64,000 nt of DNA from a bacterium BMS3Abin11 (GCA_002897635.1 BDTD01000005.1:1-64000); one strand, 5' to 3'; shown: positions 18,651-27,873, counted from the first letter of the stretch. Notes: a model not told the origin generated them from the letters alone. Translations and numbers: made by a program.

Positions 18651-18894
18651 AAGGACATCCATTGTTTTCATTGTGGTCAGCCAGGACCAGATAGACTGGA
18701 TTTACATGTAGAGATTTAATCATCAGGTTCAACCAATGTGTTGCAAGGGCTGTGAAGCAGTCGCCCTGGCAATCGTAGCTGGCGGCATGGAAAGTTATTA
18801 CCAGTATCGCACTGAAAAAAGTACTACGGCTAAAGAGCTGATTCCGGATTTAGTTTTTCTTCCAGTTCCTTATTCAGAGGCTCCCTTGTTGTAA
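18651..18894 (+). pseudogene. ccoI: CcoI/FixI copper P-type ATPase, N-terminal remnant
   Basis: The sequence encodes the N-terminal metal-binding piece of a CcoI-type Cu ATPase. CFHCGQP is at 18663-18683 and LDLHVEI follows. Then one extra T in the T3 run 18715-18717 shifts frame, and NHQVQPMCCKGCEAVALA continues to a stop at 18892-18894. Only about 80 of the usual 750-800 residues remain and no start codon is seen. It lies divergently next to ccoN and runs 21 bases into the 3' end of the Na/Pi gene. The recognition rests on the two cysteine motifs and their spacing, which match the family well. Confidence 0.75.
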
Positions 18895-20634
18895 GGTAGT
18901 GGAACCTCTGCCGGTGAACAGGGCCCTGGCCATGGATAACAGGCTGCGGCAGGCATTGTGTGCATACTCGGTGTCTTTCATCAATGAAGTAGCCATTTCA
19001 GCAGTAATGCTGCGATTTCGTATCAGGGGTTCAATAAGGTTGGCAGTACCAGTTGCACTTTCCTCAATCTGCAATAGTGCGTGATCCAGTATAAGCATTG
19101 CTTCGGCTGGATCATCCATTTTCCGTGCCTGCTGGATCCTGCGTATGACCATGGCAAGCAGTTTGCGCAAATTATTATAGGCATCACGTATCACTTTGTT
19201 GTCGCTATGAATGAAGTACATCAAGTTTTTCTGCAAATGCTTGACATCCTTTATCGCAGCGACAAGGTCACGTCCAGCGTTAGAATAGACCATCAGCTTT
19301 TCGCCGTATGTACCGGTAATACGCTCGCGTGCCCGAATGACGAATTGTACGATTGCAGAATAAACATGCTTGATGCGTGTTTCATAGGCTTCGTCGATGT
19401 TTTCGAAAGACGGCATTTGCCGATTTTCAATCAGGATATTGAGGTCATCCGAACTGAGTATGTCACGCTTTTGCCAGCCTATGCCGTGTGCAATCACACG
19501 TGTGGCCAGGTTGTACAGGCGCTCCGACTCTTTATATACCACTTCGAGGGCTGCCTGCGGTGATTCCAGTGCAGCATCATTGAGAAATTTCGGTTTTTTG
19601 ATAAGTGTTTTCGGTTCTCGCAACAGCCACTCCAGCAGTCTGATCAACCTGTTCACAAACGGCAGCATTAGTATTATGCCTACCAGGTTGAACAGGGTGT
19701 GGAAGATGGCAATTCTGAGTGCGTAGTTGTCACCCGCAATACCCATAGCATTGCTGATCCATTCGACGGCAATAAGGAACTGCTGTATGAAGACGATGGC
19801 GATCAGAGCGGTGATCAAATTGAAGATCAGATGGGCTGCAGCCAGACGTTTGCCAGCGATATTTGCACCAAGGCTAGCGAGAATAGCGGTAACGGTCGTA
19901 CCCATATTGGCACCGATTGTCAGAGCGAGGGCATTTTCATACGTAATTTGTTGTGCCGCAAGTGCGGTAATCGTGAGTACCAGCATCGCATCGCTGGATT
20001 GCATGATTACCGTGGCGACGATGCCAAGCAATATGAATAGCAGCATGCCCCTGAAGCCGGAAACAGCATAGGTGGAAAGATCGATACTTTCGCTAAAGGC
20101 ATCAAAACCTTCTTTCATATAGTGGATACCCAGGAATAGGAAACCGACGCCTGCCAGTACCCAGCCTATGCCTTTCCATGTCGGACTCTTCTGCAGAATC
20201 ATCACAATGCCGAATGCCAACATCGGCATGGCGTAGACTGAGAGGTTTACTTTTAGTCCGAAGCCGGCCACCAACCAGATACCGGTAGTGGTTCCGAGGT
20301 TGGCACCGAAAATGATACCGATACCCGCCGCAAGCTGGATCAGCCCGGCGGAGAGAAAGGAAATTACCAGTATCGATACCAGTGAGCTGGATTGCATCAG
20401 CGTCGTGGTGATAATTCCGAAGTTCAGAGCTTTCCACATCCGATCGGTCGAGTGACGCAGGAAGCGTTGCAGAAAACCACCGGAAAAGCGCCGGAAGCCA
20501 TCCTCCAGGGTCATAATTCCAAATAGAAAAATGGCGACGCCGGCGGCGATTTGCTTAATATCTGAACTGAGCCAGAAGGCGTATGCCAGTAGTGCCAGGA
20601 TTACTGGCAACATTAGCTTGTGTATCACTGACAT
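18874..20634 (-). CDS. Na/Pi cotransporter family protein with PhoU-like domain
   Basis: This 586-residue protein has two PF02690-type Na/Pi cotransporter repeats in the membrane half (residues 1-330). The paired QSS motifs are visible: TTLMQSSSLVSILVISF near residue 80 and VIMQSSDAMLVLTI near residue 210. A cytoplasmic PhoU-like helical domain follows (about residues 360-575). The family takes up phosphate with sodium or exports it; the PhoU-like tail suggests regulation by phosphate. GGAG lies before the ATG. Its 3' end overlaps the ccoI remnant on the other strand. Confidence 0.9.
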   Translation of the reverse strand: MSVIHKLMLPVILALLAYAFWLSSDIKQIAAGVAIFLFGIMTLEDGFRRFSGGFLQRFLRHSTDRMWKALNFGIITTTLMQSSSLVSILVISFLSAGLIQLAAGIGIIFGANLGTTTGIWLVAGFGLKVNLSVYAMPMLAFGIVMILQKSPTWKGIGWVLAGVGFLFLGIHYMKEGFDAFSESIDLSTYAVSGFRGMLLFILLGIVATVIMQSSDAMLVLTITALAAQQITYENALALTIGANMGTTVTAILASLGANIAGKRLAAAHLIFNLITALIAIVFIQQFLIAVEWISNAMGIAGDNYALRIAIFHTLFNLVGIILMLPFVNRLIRLLEWLLREPKTLIKKPKFLNDAALESPQAALEVVYKESERLYNLATRVIAHGIGWQKRDILSSDDLNILIENRQMPSFENIDEAYETRIKHVYSAIVQFVIRARERITGTYGEKLMVYSNAGRDLVAAIKDVKHLQKNLMYFIHSDNKVIRDAYNNLRKLLAMVIRRIQQARKMDDPAEAMLILDHALLQIEESATGTANLIEPLIRNRSITAEMATSLMKDTEYAHNACRSLLSMARALFTGRGSTTLQQGSL

Positions 20635-20871
20635 TTACTACAACTCCCTAGTTCCAGCATGCTTGGGTCTCCTCGTGTTTGGGAAATAGTAACAATAATT
20701 GCCAGGGAAACTCTGATTTTTTCTTTGTAATTACTCTGCAATCAAATTCCCTGCTCATTCGTCTGTATATACGGGTACGTTTATGCGCCTTATGAATATT
20801 TCTATTTGAGCACTCCCTGTCCGGTTTATGATATCTGGCAAAGCCATCAGGGTGATGAAGCTGTGAAATAA

Positions 20872-21063
20872 GTTACCGCGCTGTCTGAGGAGGATTGCCT
20901 TCTGGTATACCGTCAGCAGGGACATCCTGAAATAGAACGTATTAACAGGAGTGAGTGGATCATTCTGCTGGAACTTACCATCCCACAGGATATCGAACAT
21001 ATGGTAGATATGGCGCTGGAGAAAGGAACAGATGTTCAGCATGTTCTCCCGGGAATGATATAA
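20872..21063 (+). pseudogene. Possible 3' remnant of a protein gene before the sigma factor
   Basis: The gap 20635-21105 has no complete gene. On the plus strand 63 codons are open from 20872 to the TAA at 21061, reading sensible protein such as WIILLELTIPQDIEH and MALEKGTDVQHVLPGM. There is no start codon or ribosome binding site at its 5' end, and an open stretch in another frame precedes it. It could be the tail of a decayed gene; no family was recognised. Confidence 0.25.
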
Positions 21064-21105
21064 AAAGGCTGGGTAAAAAATATGGAAGACCGATAAAGGA
21101 ATCAC

Positions 21106-21585
21106 ATGAAGCTGGATCGGAAAAATCTGCAAAAGCTCTACCGATACGCCTACACCCTGACGGCAGATGAGGATGATGCCTATGATCTATTGCAAAGCGC
21201 GATAGAAACCGGTCTGAACAAACCGGCAGACAGAACAGCAACGAGTACTGCCTATATTCGCACGATAATGAAAAATCGCTACATTGATGAGTATCGTCAT
21301 CAACAGTCATTCCCGCAGGAAAACATTGATGACCACGTCCCTGTCAGTCTGGACGAGTCCTCATTGGAGAATGTGGTCATCGCCAGTCATGATCTTGCGC
21401 TGTTGTGGAAAACCCTGGACCCCTTAGATCGCGAGGTGCTTTTTTTCTGGGCAGTCGAGGGATTCAGCATGCAGCAGATCGCAGATAAACTCGAGGTCTC
21501 ACGCGGCACACTGCTATCACGCATTCACCGACTGCGTAGACGTTTGCAGGCTGAAGCAGGTGTGGAGCAGAGGGGGATCGCATGA
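21106..21585 (+). CDS. ECF-type sigma-70 family RNA polymerase sigma factor
   Basis: This 159-residue protein has the two-domain layout of an ECF sigma factor. Region 2 is at residues 1-70, with YAYTLTADEDDAYDLLQ and the AYIRTIMKNRYIDEYR stretch. Region 4 is at residues 95-150, with a helix-turn-helix in MQQIADKLEVSRGTLLSRIHRLRRRL. AAGGAATCAC precedes the ATG. The next gene overlaps its stop by four bases and encodes a one-helix membrane protein, the usual arrangement of a sigma factor with its anti-sigma partner. The regulon is unknown. Confidence 0.9.
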   Translation: MKLDRKNLQKLYRYAYTLTADEDDAYDLLQSAIETGLNKPADRTATSTAYIRTIMKNRYIDEYRHQQSFPQENIDDHVPVSLDESSLENVVIASHDLALLWKTLDPLDREVLFFWAVEGFSMQQIADKLEVSRGTLLSRIHRLRRRLQAEAGVEQRGIA

Positions 21586-22220
21586 AACAGCCATTGAAGC
21601 AACAGGTGAATCAGCATATCAAGCAGGTCGAACTTAGTGGCCAGCGGTTGACCGAACTGGAAGCCCTGATTAATTCGCAAACAGGAAAAGAAAGTCGGCA
21701 TGATAGATATAACGGCGGCAAACTGGCCGCTGCCGGTATATTTTTCGTCGCTGTCGTAACGATATTCATGGTGTCACAGTTTCCGCGGGATGCTTCGAAA
21801 GATATGCCCCGCCTGATAGCTGAAGAGGTAGTGAAAAATCACCTGAAACTAAAACCTCTGGAAGTCAAAGCAGGAACTATTAATGCAATAAGAGGCTACT
21901 TTTCAAAACTGGAATTTATGCCGGTAGAGAGCAGCATAGTGTCTCTCAATGGTATGCAGTTGATTGGTGGTCGCTATTGCTCACTGCAGGGTATTACTGC
22001 AGCTCAACTGAGGATGAAGAAGGGGCAGAACCTGCAGACCCTGTATCAAACGCAGTACCTGCCGGATGTGTTTGGCGATATCCCGCAACTTGAGAAAGGC
22101 GAATCACCATTGGCCGTATATGCCAGGGGTATAAAAGTAAAGATATGGGTAGAGAAGGGTTTGTTGTTCGCATTAACCGAATCACCTGAAGTTAATAAAA
22201 ATGAAGGTGAGCAGCGATGA
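21582..22220 (+). CDS. Putative membrane-bound anti-sigma partner
   Basis: This 212-residue protein has an N-terminal cytoplasmic part (residues 1-45), one transmembrane helix (about residues 48-65) and a periplasmic domain (residues 70-212). No conserved zinc-binding HxxxCxxC motif of ZAS anti-sigma factors is seen, so the role is inferred from the four-base overlap with the sigma factor gene and from topology. The periplasmic part resembles the DUF3379-like C-terminal regions of such partners only in general layout. Confidence 0.6.
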   Translation: MKQPLKQQVNQHIKQVELSGQRLTELEALINSQTGKESRHDRYNGGKLAAAGIFFVAVVTIFMVSQFPRDASKDMPRLIAEEVVKNHLKLKPLEVKAGTINAIRGYFSKLEFMPVESSIVSLNGMQLIGGRYCSLQGITAAQLRMKKGQNLQTLYQTQYLPDVFGDIPQLEKGESPLAVYARGIKVKIWVEKGLLFALTESPEVNKNEGEQR

Positions 22221-22306
22221 ATATTGTTAATGTTTTTCAGTAAGAACAGGGGGATATTCAGTCTTCAGAAATCATCGGTTTTCCACTGAATACTGAAAAC
22301 TAAAAT

Positions 22307-22334
22307 AAAAACCCGCCATTCAGCAGGTTTTTTA
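22307..22334. terminator. Bidirectional terminator between the anti-sigma gene and hdrB
   Basis: The stem AAAACC-GC/GC-GGTTTT has one C-A mismatch and a CATTCA loop, with T-rich tracts on both strands. It lies between convergent genes ending at 22220 and 22354. Confidence 0.75.
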
Positions 22335-22353
22335 TTTCTATATGAAAAGCAGT

Positions 22354-23250
22354 TTACTTCGCCGCGATCTCTTCCAGTTTTTTTGAACGAATAACATTAC
22401 CGTTCAGGCCGGCTTCTTTGGCAGAGCTGCCGTAGGCAACCGCCATCAGCTGGCTGTAATACATCACCGGGATGTTGAATTTGGTATTGTATTTCTTGTT
22501 GATCATGTCCTGATAGACTTCAACATTCAACTGACAGACGGGACAGGGCGTTACGATCATCTCGGCACCGTGATCATAGGCGGATTCGATGATCTTCTTG
22601 ATCAGTACCTGTGATTTTTCAGGCTCAGAGAAGGCCAGTGCGCCGCCGCAGCAGGTTACTTTCTGATCATAGGCTTCAACTGGCTCTGCACCGACGGTTT
22701 CGACCAGTTTGTCCAGATATTTAGGATTCTCGAAAGATTCACCGACGATACCAAAAGGACGGTTGGTCTGACAGCCGACATAACCGGCAATCTTGATGCC
22801 TTCCAGAGGTTTGGTGACCGGCTTTGCCAGTTCATCATAACCGAGGTCTTCAATCAGTGCTTCAACCATGTGGCGGACTTCCTGGTCTGCTTTCACTTGC
22901 AGCCCAGCTTCTTTAAGCGCTTCGTTGGTATCTGCCATCAAGGCGTCGCTGCCTCTCAATCTTTCAGAGGTTTCTTTTGTACCTAGCCAGCATGCAGCAC
23001 AGGTGGCGACGATATCCTGACCCGGGCTGGCTTCTTCTGACAGTGCCATATTACGAGCATTCATGACATGGCGGGGCAGTTCTCCGCCTTCTGCGTAACC
23101 GATGGAGGCGCCACAGCAGTTCCAGTCAGGGATCTCGTTAAGTTTGATATCTAGTGTGTCACACATGCTCTCGACAGAGACCATGTAGTTGGAGGCCGAG
23201 GCTCTGCGCTCTGATGAGCACCCTGGATAGAAAGAGTATTCTTTTGCCAT
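22354..23250 (-). CDS. hdrB: Heterodisulfide reductase subunit B-like protein
   Basis: This 298-residue protein has two CCG domains, which in HdrB hold non-cubane [4Fe-4S] clusters. In the first, C11 and the pair C45-C46 (NCCGASIGYAEG) are visible, with ATCAACWLGT further on. In the second, GYVGCQTNRPFG, VTCCGGALAFS and TPCPVCQLN. With HdrC it takes the place of the membrane subunit QmoC of sulfate reducers, so the complex here should be QmoAB-HdrCB. It is the last gene of the minus-strand operon and is preceded by AAGGAG. Electrons from APS reductase are the likely input in an oxidiser. Confidence 0.93.
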   Translation of the reverse strand: MAKEYSFYPGCSSERRASASNYMVSVESMCDTLDIKLNEIPDWNCCGASIGYAEGGELPRHVMNARNMALSEEASPGQDIVATCAACWLGTKETSERLRGSDALMADTNEALKEAGLQVKADQEVRHMVEALIEDLGYDELAKPVTKPLEGIKIAGYVGCQTNRPFGIVGESFENPKYLDKLVETVGAEPVEAYDQKVTCCGGALAFSEPEKSQVLIKKIIESAYDHGAEMIVTPCPVCQLNVEVYQDMINKKYNTKFNIPVMYYSQLMAVAYGSSAKEAGLNGNVIRSKKLEEIAAK

Positions 23251-23264
23251 TGTGTGCTGACTCC

Positions 23265-23885
23265 TTACGAGAGACCCTTGCGGGCATCCTCGATTTCACG
23301 TGCTTTTTTCAACGCCTTGTGCAGGCCGGATTTGTCTTTGATGCCGTTGGATCTCAACAGACCCAATGCATCGAGTCGACCTGTCTTCAGCATTCCTAGA
23401 CCCATGCCCATCATTTCCATGCTTGTTTTGACACCATTAGCAAAGCCGTCCATGAAGTACAGGTTGACGGAAAGTTTGAGTTCGTTTACACGGCCAGTTT
23501 TAACGATGTTATTCCAGAATAATTTGGCAAAGCGACGTGTGGGATTCATTTTCGGCGCTATACCCAGACGGTGTGCGTAATTTGCCAGGCCGTGCATGAT
23601 ATGGGTGATCGGCAGTTCACGTGGGCAGCGAACAATACAGTTATAACACGAGGTACACATCCACATGGAGTCGGAGGTCAGTACCTCTTCACGTTTGCCG
23701 GCACGGATCATCATGAAGATTTCCTGCGGGGAATGTTCCCAGGCATCGCCCAGTGGGCAGGAGCCTGCACAGACGCCGCACTGCATGCACATGTGTACCC
23801 AGTCACCTTCTTCAACGTTGGCTTCAACTTCCCTGAGGAAGTCGTTGTGGTATTTCTGCATTATTTCAGCATTCTTGTCACTCAT
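23265..23885 (-). CDS. hdrC: Heterodisulfide reductase subunit C-like ferredoxin protein
   Basis: This 206-residue protein has two [4Fe-4S] ferredoxin motifs: C33, C36, C39, C43 and C77, C80, C83, C87. No transmembrane segment follows, unlike QmoC, which fuses an HdrC-like part to a heme b membrane domain. It is therefore a soluble HdrC. It lies between qmoB (11 bases away) and hdrB (14 bases) and should pass electrons between QmoB and HdrB. GGAGAAATCGTT precedes the ATG. Confidence 0.93.
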   Translation of the reverse strand: MSDKNAEIMQKYHNDFLREVEANVEEGDWVHMCMQCGVCAGSCPLGDAWEHSPQEIFMMIRAGKREEVLTSDSMWMCTSCYNCIVRCPRELPITHIMHGLANYAHRLGIAPKMNPTRRFAKLFWNNIVKTGRVNELKLSVNLYFMDGFANGVKTSMEMMGMGLGMLKTGRLDALGLLRSNGIKDKSGLHKALKKAREIEDARKGLS

Positions 23886-23896
23886 AACGATTTCTC

Positions 23897-26164
23897 CTAG
23901 AAGCCCTTGAACGGATTCATGCCAATGGTTCCGATAACCTCGGCTGCATCATTGATCAGTTGGGGTATACGGTCAATATCGGTGATCGCCACCTCATAAT
24001 CCTGTACACGTTCAGGCTCCAGGTTCAGAGTCTGCAGGGTGTCACCAATCTTGCTCATACGAATATTGGCCAGTTCAGATCCTTTGACAAAGTGACATTG
24101 ATAGTCGTCACCGTGTTTACAGCCCATCAGCAGCACCATATCGTAGCCGCTATTCATGGCATCGGATATCCAGATGGTGTTTACCGAGCCGAGGCAGCGA
24201 ACTGGAACGATACGCACGTAAGGACTGTAGCTCTTGCCGTTCATGCCAGCCATATCGATGGCAGGATAAGCGTCATTCTCACAGGCCAGTACCAGCATGC
24301 GTGGTTTTTCGTCAAATTCATCCGGCATATCGACTGCTTTCAGCTGAGCGCCAACAGTATCGACTGAGTAATTGGCAAATGAGATGATACGTACTGGACA
24401 AGCACCCATACAGGTACCACAACGACGGCAGCGGCCTTCATTGAACTGCGGGTAGCCATCTTCAGTTTCATCGATGGCACCAAACGGGCACTCAACCGTA
24501 CAGCGTTTACACTGGGTGCAGTTTTCCTTGCGGAAATCAGGGTAGGAGAGGTCACCGGAACGCGGATGTGCCGCACGGCCCAGTCCAGAATTCTCAATCG
24601 CCTGGATGGCTTTCAGTGCAGCACCGGTGGCATCTTCTTTTGCCTGAGCGATGTCCATCGGACGACGCACAGGGCCTGTGGTATAGATACCCGTGCGCCG
24701 TGTTTCGTATGGAAAACAGATGAAATGCGAATCGGAGAAGCCATGGCGTAGGTGCGGTAGATCCTTGCCCTGGCGGTAAGTCAGATTGAGCACCGAGACT
24801 TCCTGTATGGCACCGGTATCGACTTCGGTGTTGATGCTGCTTTCTTCAGCTTCAGCAGCCGCTTCGTCTTTATCCACAGATGCAGGTATTGCTTCGATAT
24901 TGACACCAGAGTTCGGTACCTGGCCTGTGGCAAGAACAACCAGATCGGCATTCATTGCTGTGTCTTCATTGAGAATCAGGTCTTTGAACTTTACTTCCAG
25001 ACCACTGCCGGAAGTGACGACCTCACTGACCTCACCTTTGGTGAAGATTATGCGTTTTTTCTGTGCGCTGCGGTAGAAGTCCTCGCCATTGCCCGGGGTA
25101 CGTAAATCTGTGTAGATGACGATTGCATCAACATCAGGATTCGCATCCTTGAAGTACATGGCCTGTTTAATGCTCGTGTTACAACAATGACCAGAACAAT
25201 AACTTAGTTCACCTTTCTTTTTGCTGCGCTGACCGGCGCACTGGATGAAGGCGACACTTGTCACTTCTTTGCCGTCCGAAGGACGCTTGATAGCACCTCC
25301 GTTAGCCGCTTTTGCCAGTGCTTCCAGGCCGGCCTGATCAACCACATCAGCAGATTTTCCATAACCAAGATGAGGGAGATTATTTGCGTCGTAATTCGTA
25401 AAACCGGACGCCTGAATAATGGCTCCGACGTTTTCAGTCTCGGTCGAACCGCTTTCTTTGGTGATGTCAACCGAGAACTGGCCCGGGGCACCGCTGGTAC
25501 GGGTGATAGTGGAATCGAGTTTGACGGTGATTAGGCTATCAGCCTCGATTTCAGCAACCATCTCAGCGATACCAGTATCCTGAGGGTCAGCATAGTCTTC
25601 ATGATCCGGTACACGCTTGTAGAGCTGTGCCGCCATGCCGCCGAGCGCTCCGGTTTTTTCAACCAGTATCACTTCATAGCCGGCACGGGCAGCCTCAATG
25701 GCTGATGTCATGCCGCTGATACCGCCGCCGACAACCAGCAGGCGTTTGTTTGTGCCATGTTCGGGGTTTTCTTCCGGGATATTCATGAATTTGATTTCAG
25801 CACAGGCCATGCGGACATAATCTGCCGCCATTTCCTGCGTTGTTTCCCGCGCCTCGTCGGTATTCGGTTGAGACCAGATGACGCCTTCACGCAGATTCGC
25901 TCGGGTCATGGCCACATTTTCAAAATTGAAGGCCTCCGTCTTGGCGCGGCGTGAACAGGCATTGATAATGATGCGGTTGGCACCTTCATCAATATCTTTC
26001 TGTATCATGGCCACACCGTTGGCGTTGCACAGGAACTCGTGTTCACGAACGATCTCGGCCTTGCCTTCTTTTTCGGCTATCGTGGTAAGTTCAGTGCAGT
26101 CCAGGCGGTCGCCCAGTCCACAGCCCTTACAAATATATGCCGCTGTTTTCTTTTCGTCTGACAT
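23897..26164 (-). CDS. qmoB: QmoB, HdrA-like flavin/iron-sulfur protein
   Basis: This 755-residue protein is the larger HdrA-like subunit of the quinone-interacting oxidoreductase complex that works with APS reductase. An N-terminal Cys-rich segment (CKGCGLGDRLDC) is followed by an FAD domain (VVGGGISGMTSAIEAARAG near residue 143). Two ferredoxin motifs follow, CTQCKRCTVECP and CRRCGTCMGACP, near residues 565-605. A C-terminal MvhD/FrhD-type domain (MGCKHGDDYQCHF) is the part that separates QmoB from QmoA. GGAGG lies before the start. The gene sits two bases after qmoA. Confidence 0.94.
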   Translation of the reverse strand: MSDEKKTAAYICKGCGLGDRLDCTELTTIAEKEGKAEIVREHEFLCNANGVAMIQKDIDEGANRIIINACSRRAKTEAFNFENVAMTRANLREGVIWSQPNTDEARETTQEMAADYVRMACAEIKFMNIPEENPEHGTNKRLLVVGGGISGMTSAIEAARAGYEVILVEKTGALGGMAAQLYKRVPDHEDYADPQDTGIAEMVAEIEADSLITVKLDSTITRTSGAPGQFSVDITKESGSTETENVGAIIQASGFTNYDANNLPHLGYGKSADVVDQAGLEALAKAANGGAIKRPSDGKEVTSVAFIQCAGQRSKKKGELSYCSGHCCNTSIKQAMYFKDANPDVDAIVIYTDLRTPGNGEDFYRSAQKKRIIFTKGEVSEVVTSGSGLEVKFKDLILNEDTAMNADLVVLATGQVPNSGVNIEAIPASVDKDEAAAEAEESSINTEVDTGAIQEVSVLNLTYRQGKDLPHLRHGFSDSHFICFPYETRRTGIYTTGPVRRPMDIAQAKEDATGAALKAIQAIENSGLGRAAHPRSGDLSYPDFRKENCTQCKRCTVECPFGAIDETEDGYPQFNEGRCRRCGTCMGACPVRIISFANYSVDTVGAQLKAVDMPDEFDEKPRMLVLACENDAYPAIDMAGMNGKSYSPYVRIVPVRCLGSVNTIWISDAMNSGYDMVLLMGCKHGDDYQCHFVKGSELANIRMSKIGDTLQTLNLEPERVQDYEVAITDIDRIPQLINDAAEVIGTIGMNPFKGF

Positions 26165-26166
26165 TG

Positions 26167-27459
26167 TTAAGCCTCCGCAGCCGAAACTTTGTTAACTACC
26201 TGGATGGAGTGCAGTGCCGCCGCCGTGGCGCTCTGCACTGAGCGGTTCACATCCAGCGCATTGGATGCACAGCCGGCAGCAAAAATACCGCCGTTATCAA
26301 CGTTGACCTGAATGAACCCACTGCTGTCGGTGGAAACGCCGCTGGCTATTTCACTGATATCGACACTTGGTGTCATACCTATGGCCAGAACTACCAGGTC
26401 GTGCGGGTTGCTGTAACGGTGATATCCTTCAGTGTCGACACCCTGAAGCACCGGGTTTCCGCTTTCTTCATCCAGGGTGATGTTGGCGACTTTAGATTTG
26501 ATAAAACTGACTTTTGGATCGTCCTGAACCTTCTGATAGAAGTCTTCGAAACGATCAATGGCACGTATGTCTATATAGTAGACGCTGGCTCTGGCCTCTT
26601 CATCATCGCCGTACTGTTCAGTTAGATAGGAGGTCTGCTTTAGCGATGCCATGCAGCAGATGCGTGAGCAATGTGTCAGATGGTTGCGGTCTCGTGAGCC
26701 GGCGCACTGGATGAAGGCGATATTCTTTGCTTCGTGGTTGTCAGATGGACGCAGTAGCTTGCCGCCGGTTGGACCAGAAGGATCCATCATGCGTTCAAAT
26801 TCAACACTGGTGATGACGTTGTCAAAGCGGTCATAGCCGTAAGGCTGAATTTTAGCAGCATCATAGGGTTTCCAGCCGGTAGCCCAGACGATAGTACCAA
26901 TATTCAGTTCCATCGTGGTTTCCTGCATATCGAGATCGATGGCATCATATTTACAGGCTGCTTTGGCTTTTTCTGCCTCGTCGGTGCCGATAATACTGGG
27001 GTCGATGACATAACGCTGCGGATATGCCATGTTGTGTGGCAGGTAGGCAGCCTTAATCTTGTTCATGTTGTAATTGAACGGGTTATCGATTTCCGCTGTG
27101 ACAGCTTCACCACAGGCGCCACAGGCGGTGCAGTTTTCGTTGACATAGCGTGGTGCAGTTTTGACCGTTGCTGTGTAATTGCCCGAATCACCGGTAACAT
27201 TTGTTATTTCTGACATCGTCAGTATGTGGAGGTTTTTATTGGCTTTGATGCGGCGCTGGTTGATTTCCAGACCACAGGTCGGAAAGCACAGCTTGGGAAA
27301 GTACTTATATAACTGGGAAACACGGCCGCCGAGACTGGGGGCCTTTTCAACCAGGATAACATTCTTACCGCATTCTGCAGCTTCAATAGCAGCTGTCATG
27401 CCGCTAATTCCGCCACCTACAACCAGAATAGTTTCGTTCGTCGCGACTATGTCGGTCAT
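26167..27459 (-). CDS. qmoA: QmoA, HdrA-like flavoprotein
   Basis: This 430-residue FAD protein is the smaller HdrA-like subunit of Qmo. The dinucleotide motif VVGGGISGMTAAIEAAE begins near residue 13, and the HdrA-type CFPTCGLEINQRR near residue 57. A Cys cluster CTACGACGE follows near residue 112. The ATG at 27459 has GGAGG five bases upstream and is preferred over an in-frame GTG at 27471, which falls on that ribosome binding site. It is the first gene of qmoA-qmoB-hdrC-hdrB, about 21 kb from aprBA. Confidence 0.94.
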   Translation of the reverse strand: MTDIVATNETILVVGGGISGMTAAIEAAECGKNVILVEKAPSLGGRVSQLYKYFPKLCFPTCGLEINQRRIKANKNLHILTMSEITNVTGDSGNYTATVKTAPRYVNENCTACGACGEAVTAEIDNPFNYNMNKIKAAYLPHNMAYPQRYVIDPSIIGTDEAEKAKAACKYDAIDLDMQETTMELNIGTIVWATGWKPYDAAKIQPYGYDRFDNVITSVEFERMMDPSGPTGGKLLRPSDNHEAKNIAFIQCAGSRDRNHLTHCSRICCMASLKQTSYLTEQYGDDEEARASVYYIDIRAIDRFEDFYQKVQDDPKVSFIKSKVANITLDEESGNPVLQGVDTEGYHRYSNPHDLVVLAIGMTPSVDISEIASGVSTDSSGFIQVNVDNGGIFAAGCASNALDVNRSVQSATAAALHSIQVVNKVSAAEA

Positions 27460-27471
27460 GTGTTCCTCCAC

Positions 27472-27721
27472 GAAGACGCGTGTTGATAGAAAAATCGATG
27501 ATGATTTTGATTCAGCCGCCTATTATGCCAGCACTGGCGCTCACTACAATCGACTGCTTAAATGCTTATATAGACCGCCTCTATATGACAGGTGGTTTTG
27601 TCAGCAAACAGAGCATTTTCCCTGAGCGAGAGAGAGTGGTCAAATAAATTTTCTGGATAATTCTATAATGATCGTGCGTGATTTGTGCTTCGGGACTTCT
27701 TAGAATCGGGTTCCCAGAAAA
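27472..27721. other. Upstream region of the qmo operon
   Basis: 250 bases with no gene. The qmo promoter should lie here, but no clear -35/-10 pair or operator was recognised. Confidence 0.3.
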
Positions 27722-27873
27722 AATAAACTACCCCGCAGCAAGCTGACGGGGTATTAAATGTAGGTGCGAATTCATTCGCACAGCGATGCCAATGTTTATG
27801 CACATTGTGCGAATGAATTCGCACCTACAGTTTTCGTGGCAAGCCACGGGGAATTATGCCCATAGGGATTAAA
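27722..27873. repeat. 152-base three-hairpin repeat, copy 2
   Basis: This copy matches 5146-5297 along its full length with a few substitutions, and the three hairpins are kept. It begins AATAAACTACCCCG and ends CCCATAGGGATTAAA. It lies in the gap between qmoA and the cbbQ-like gene, which transcribe away from each other. Confidence 0.8.
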
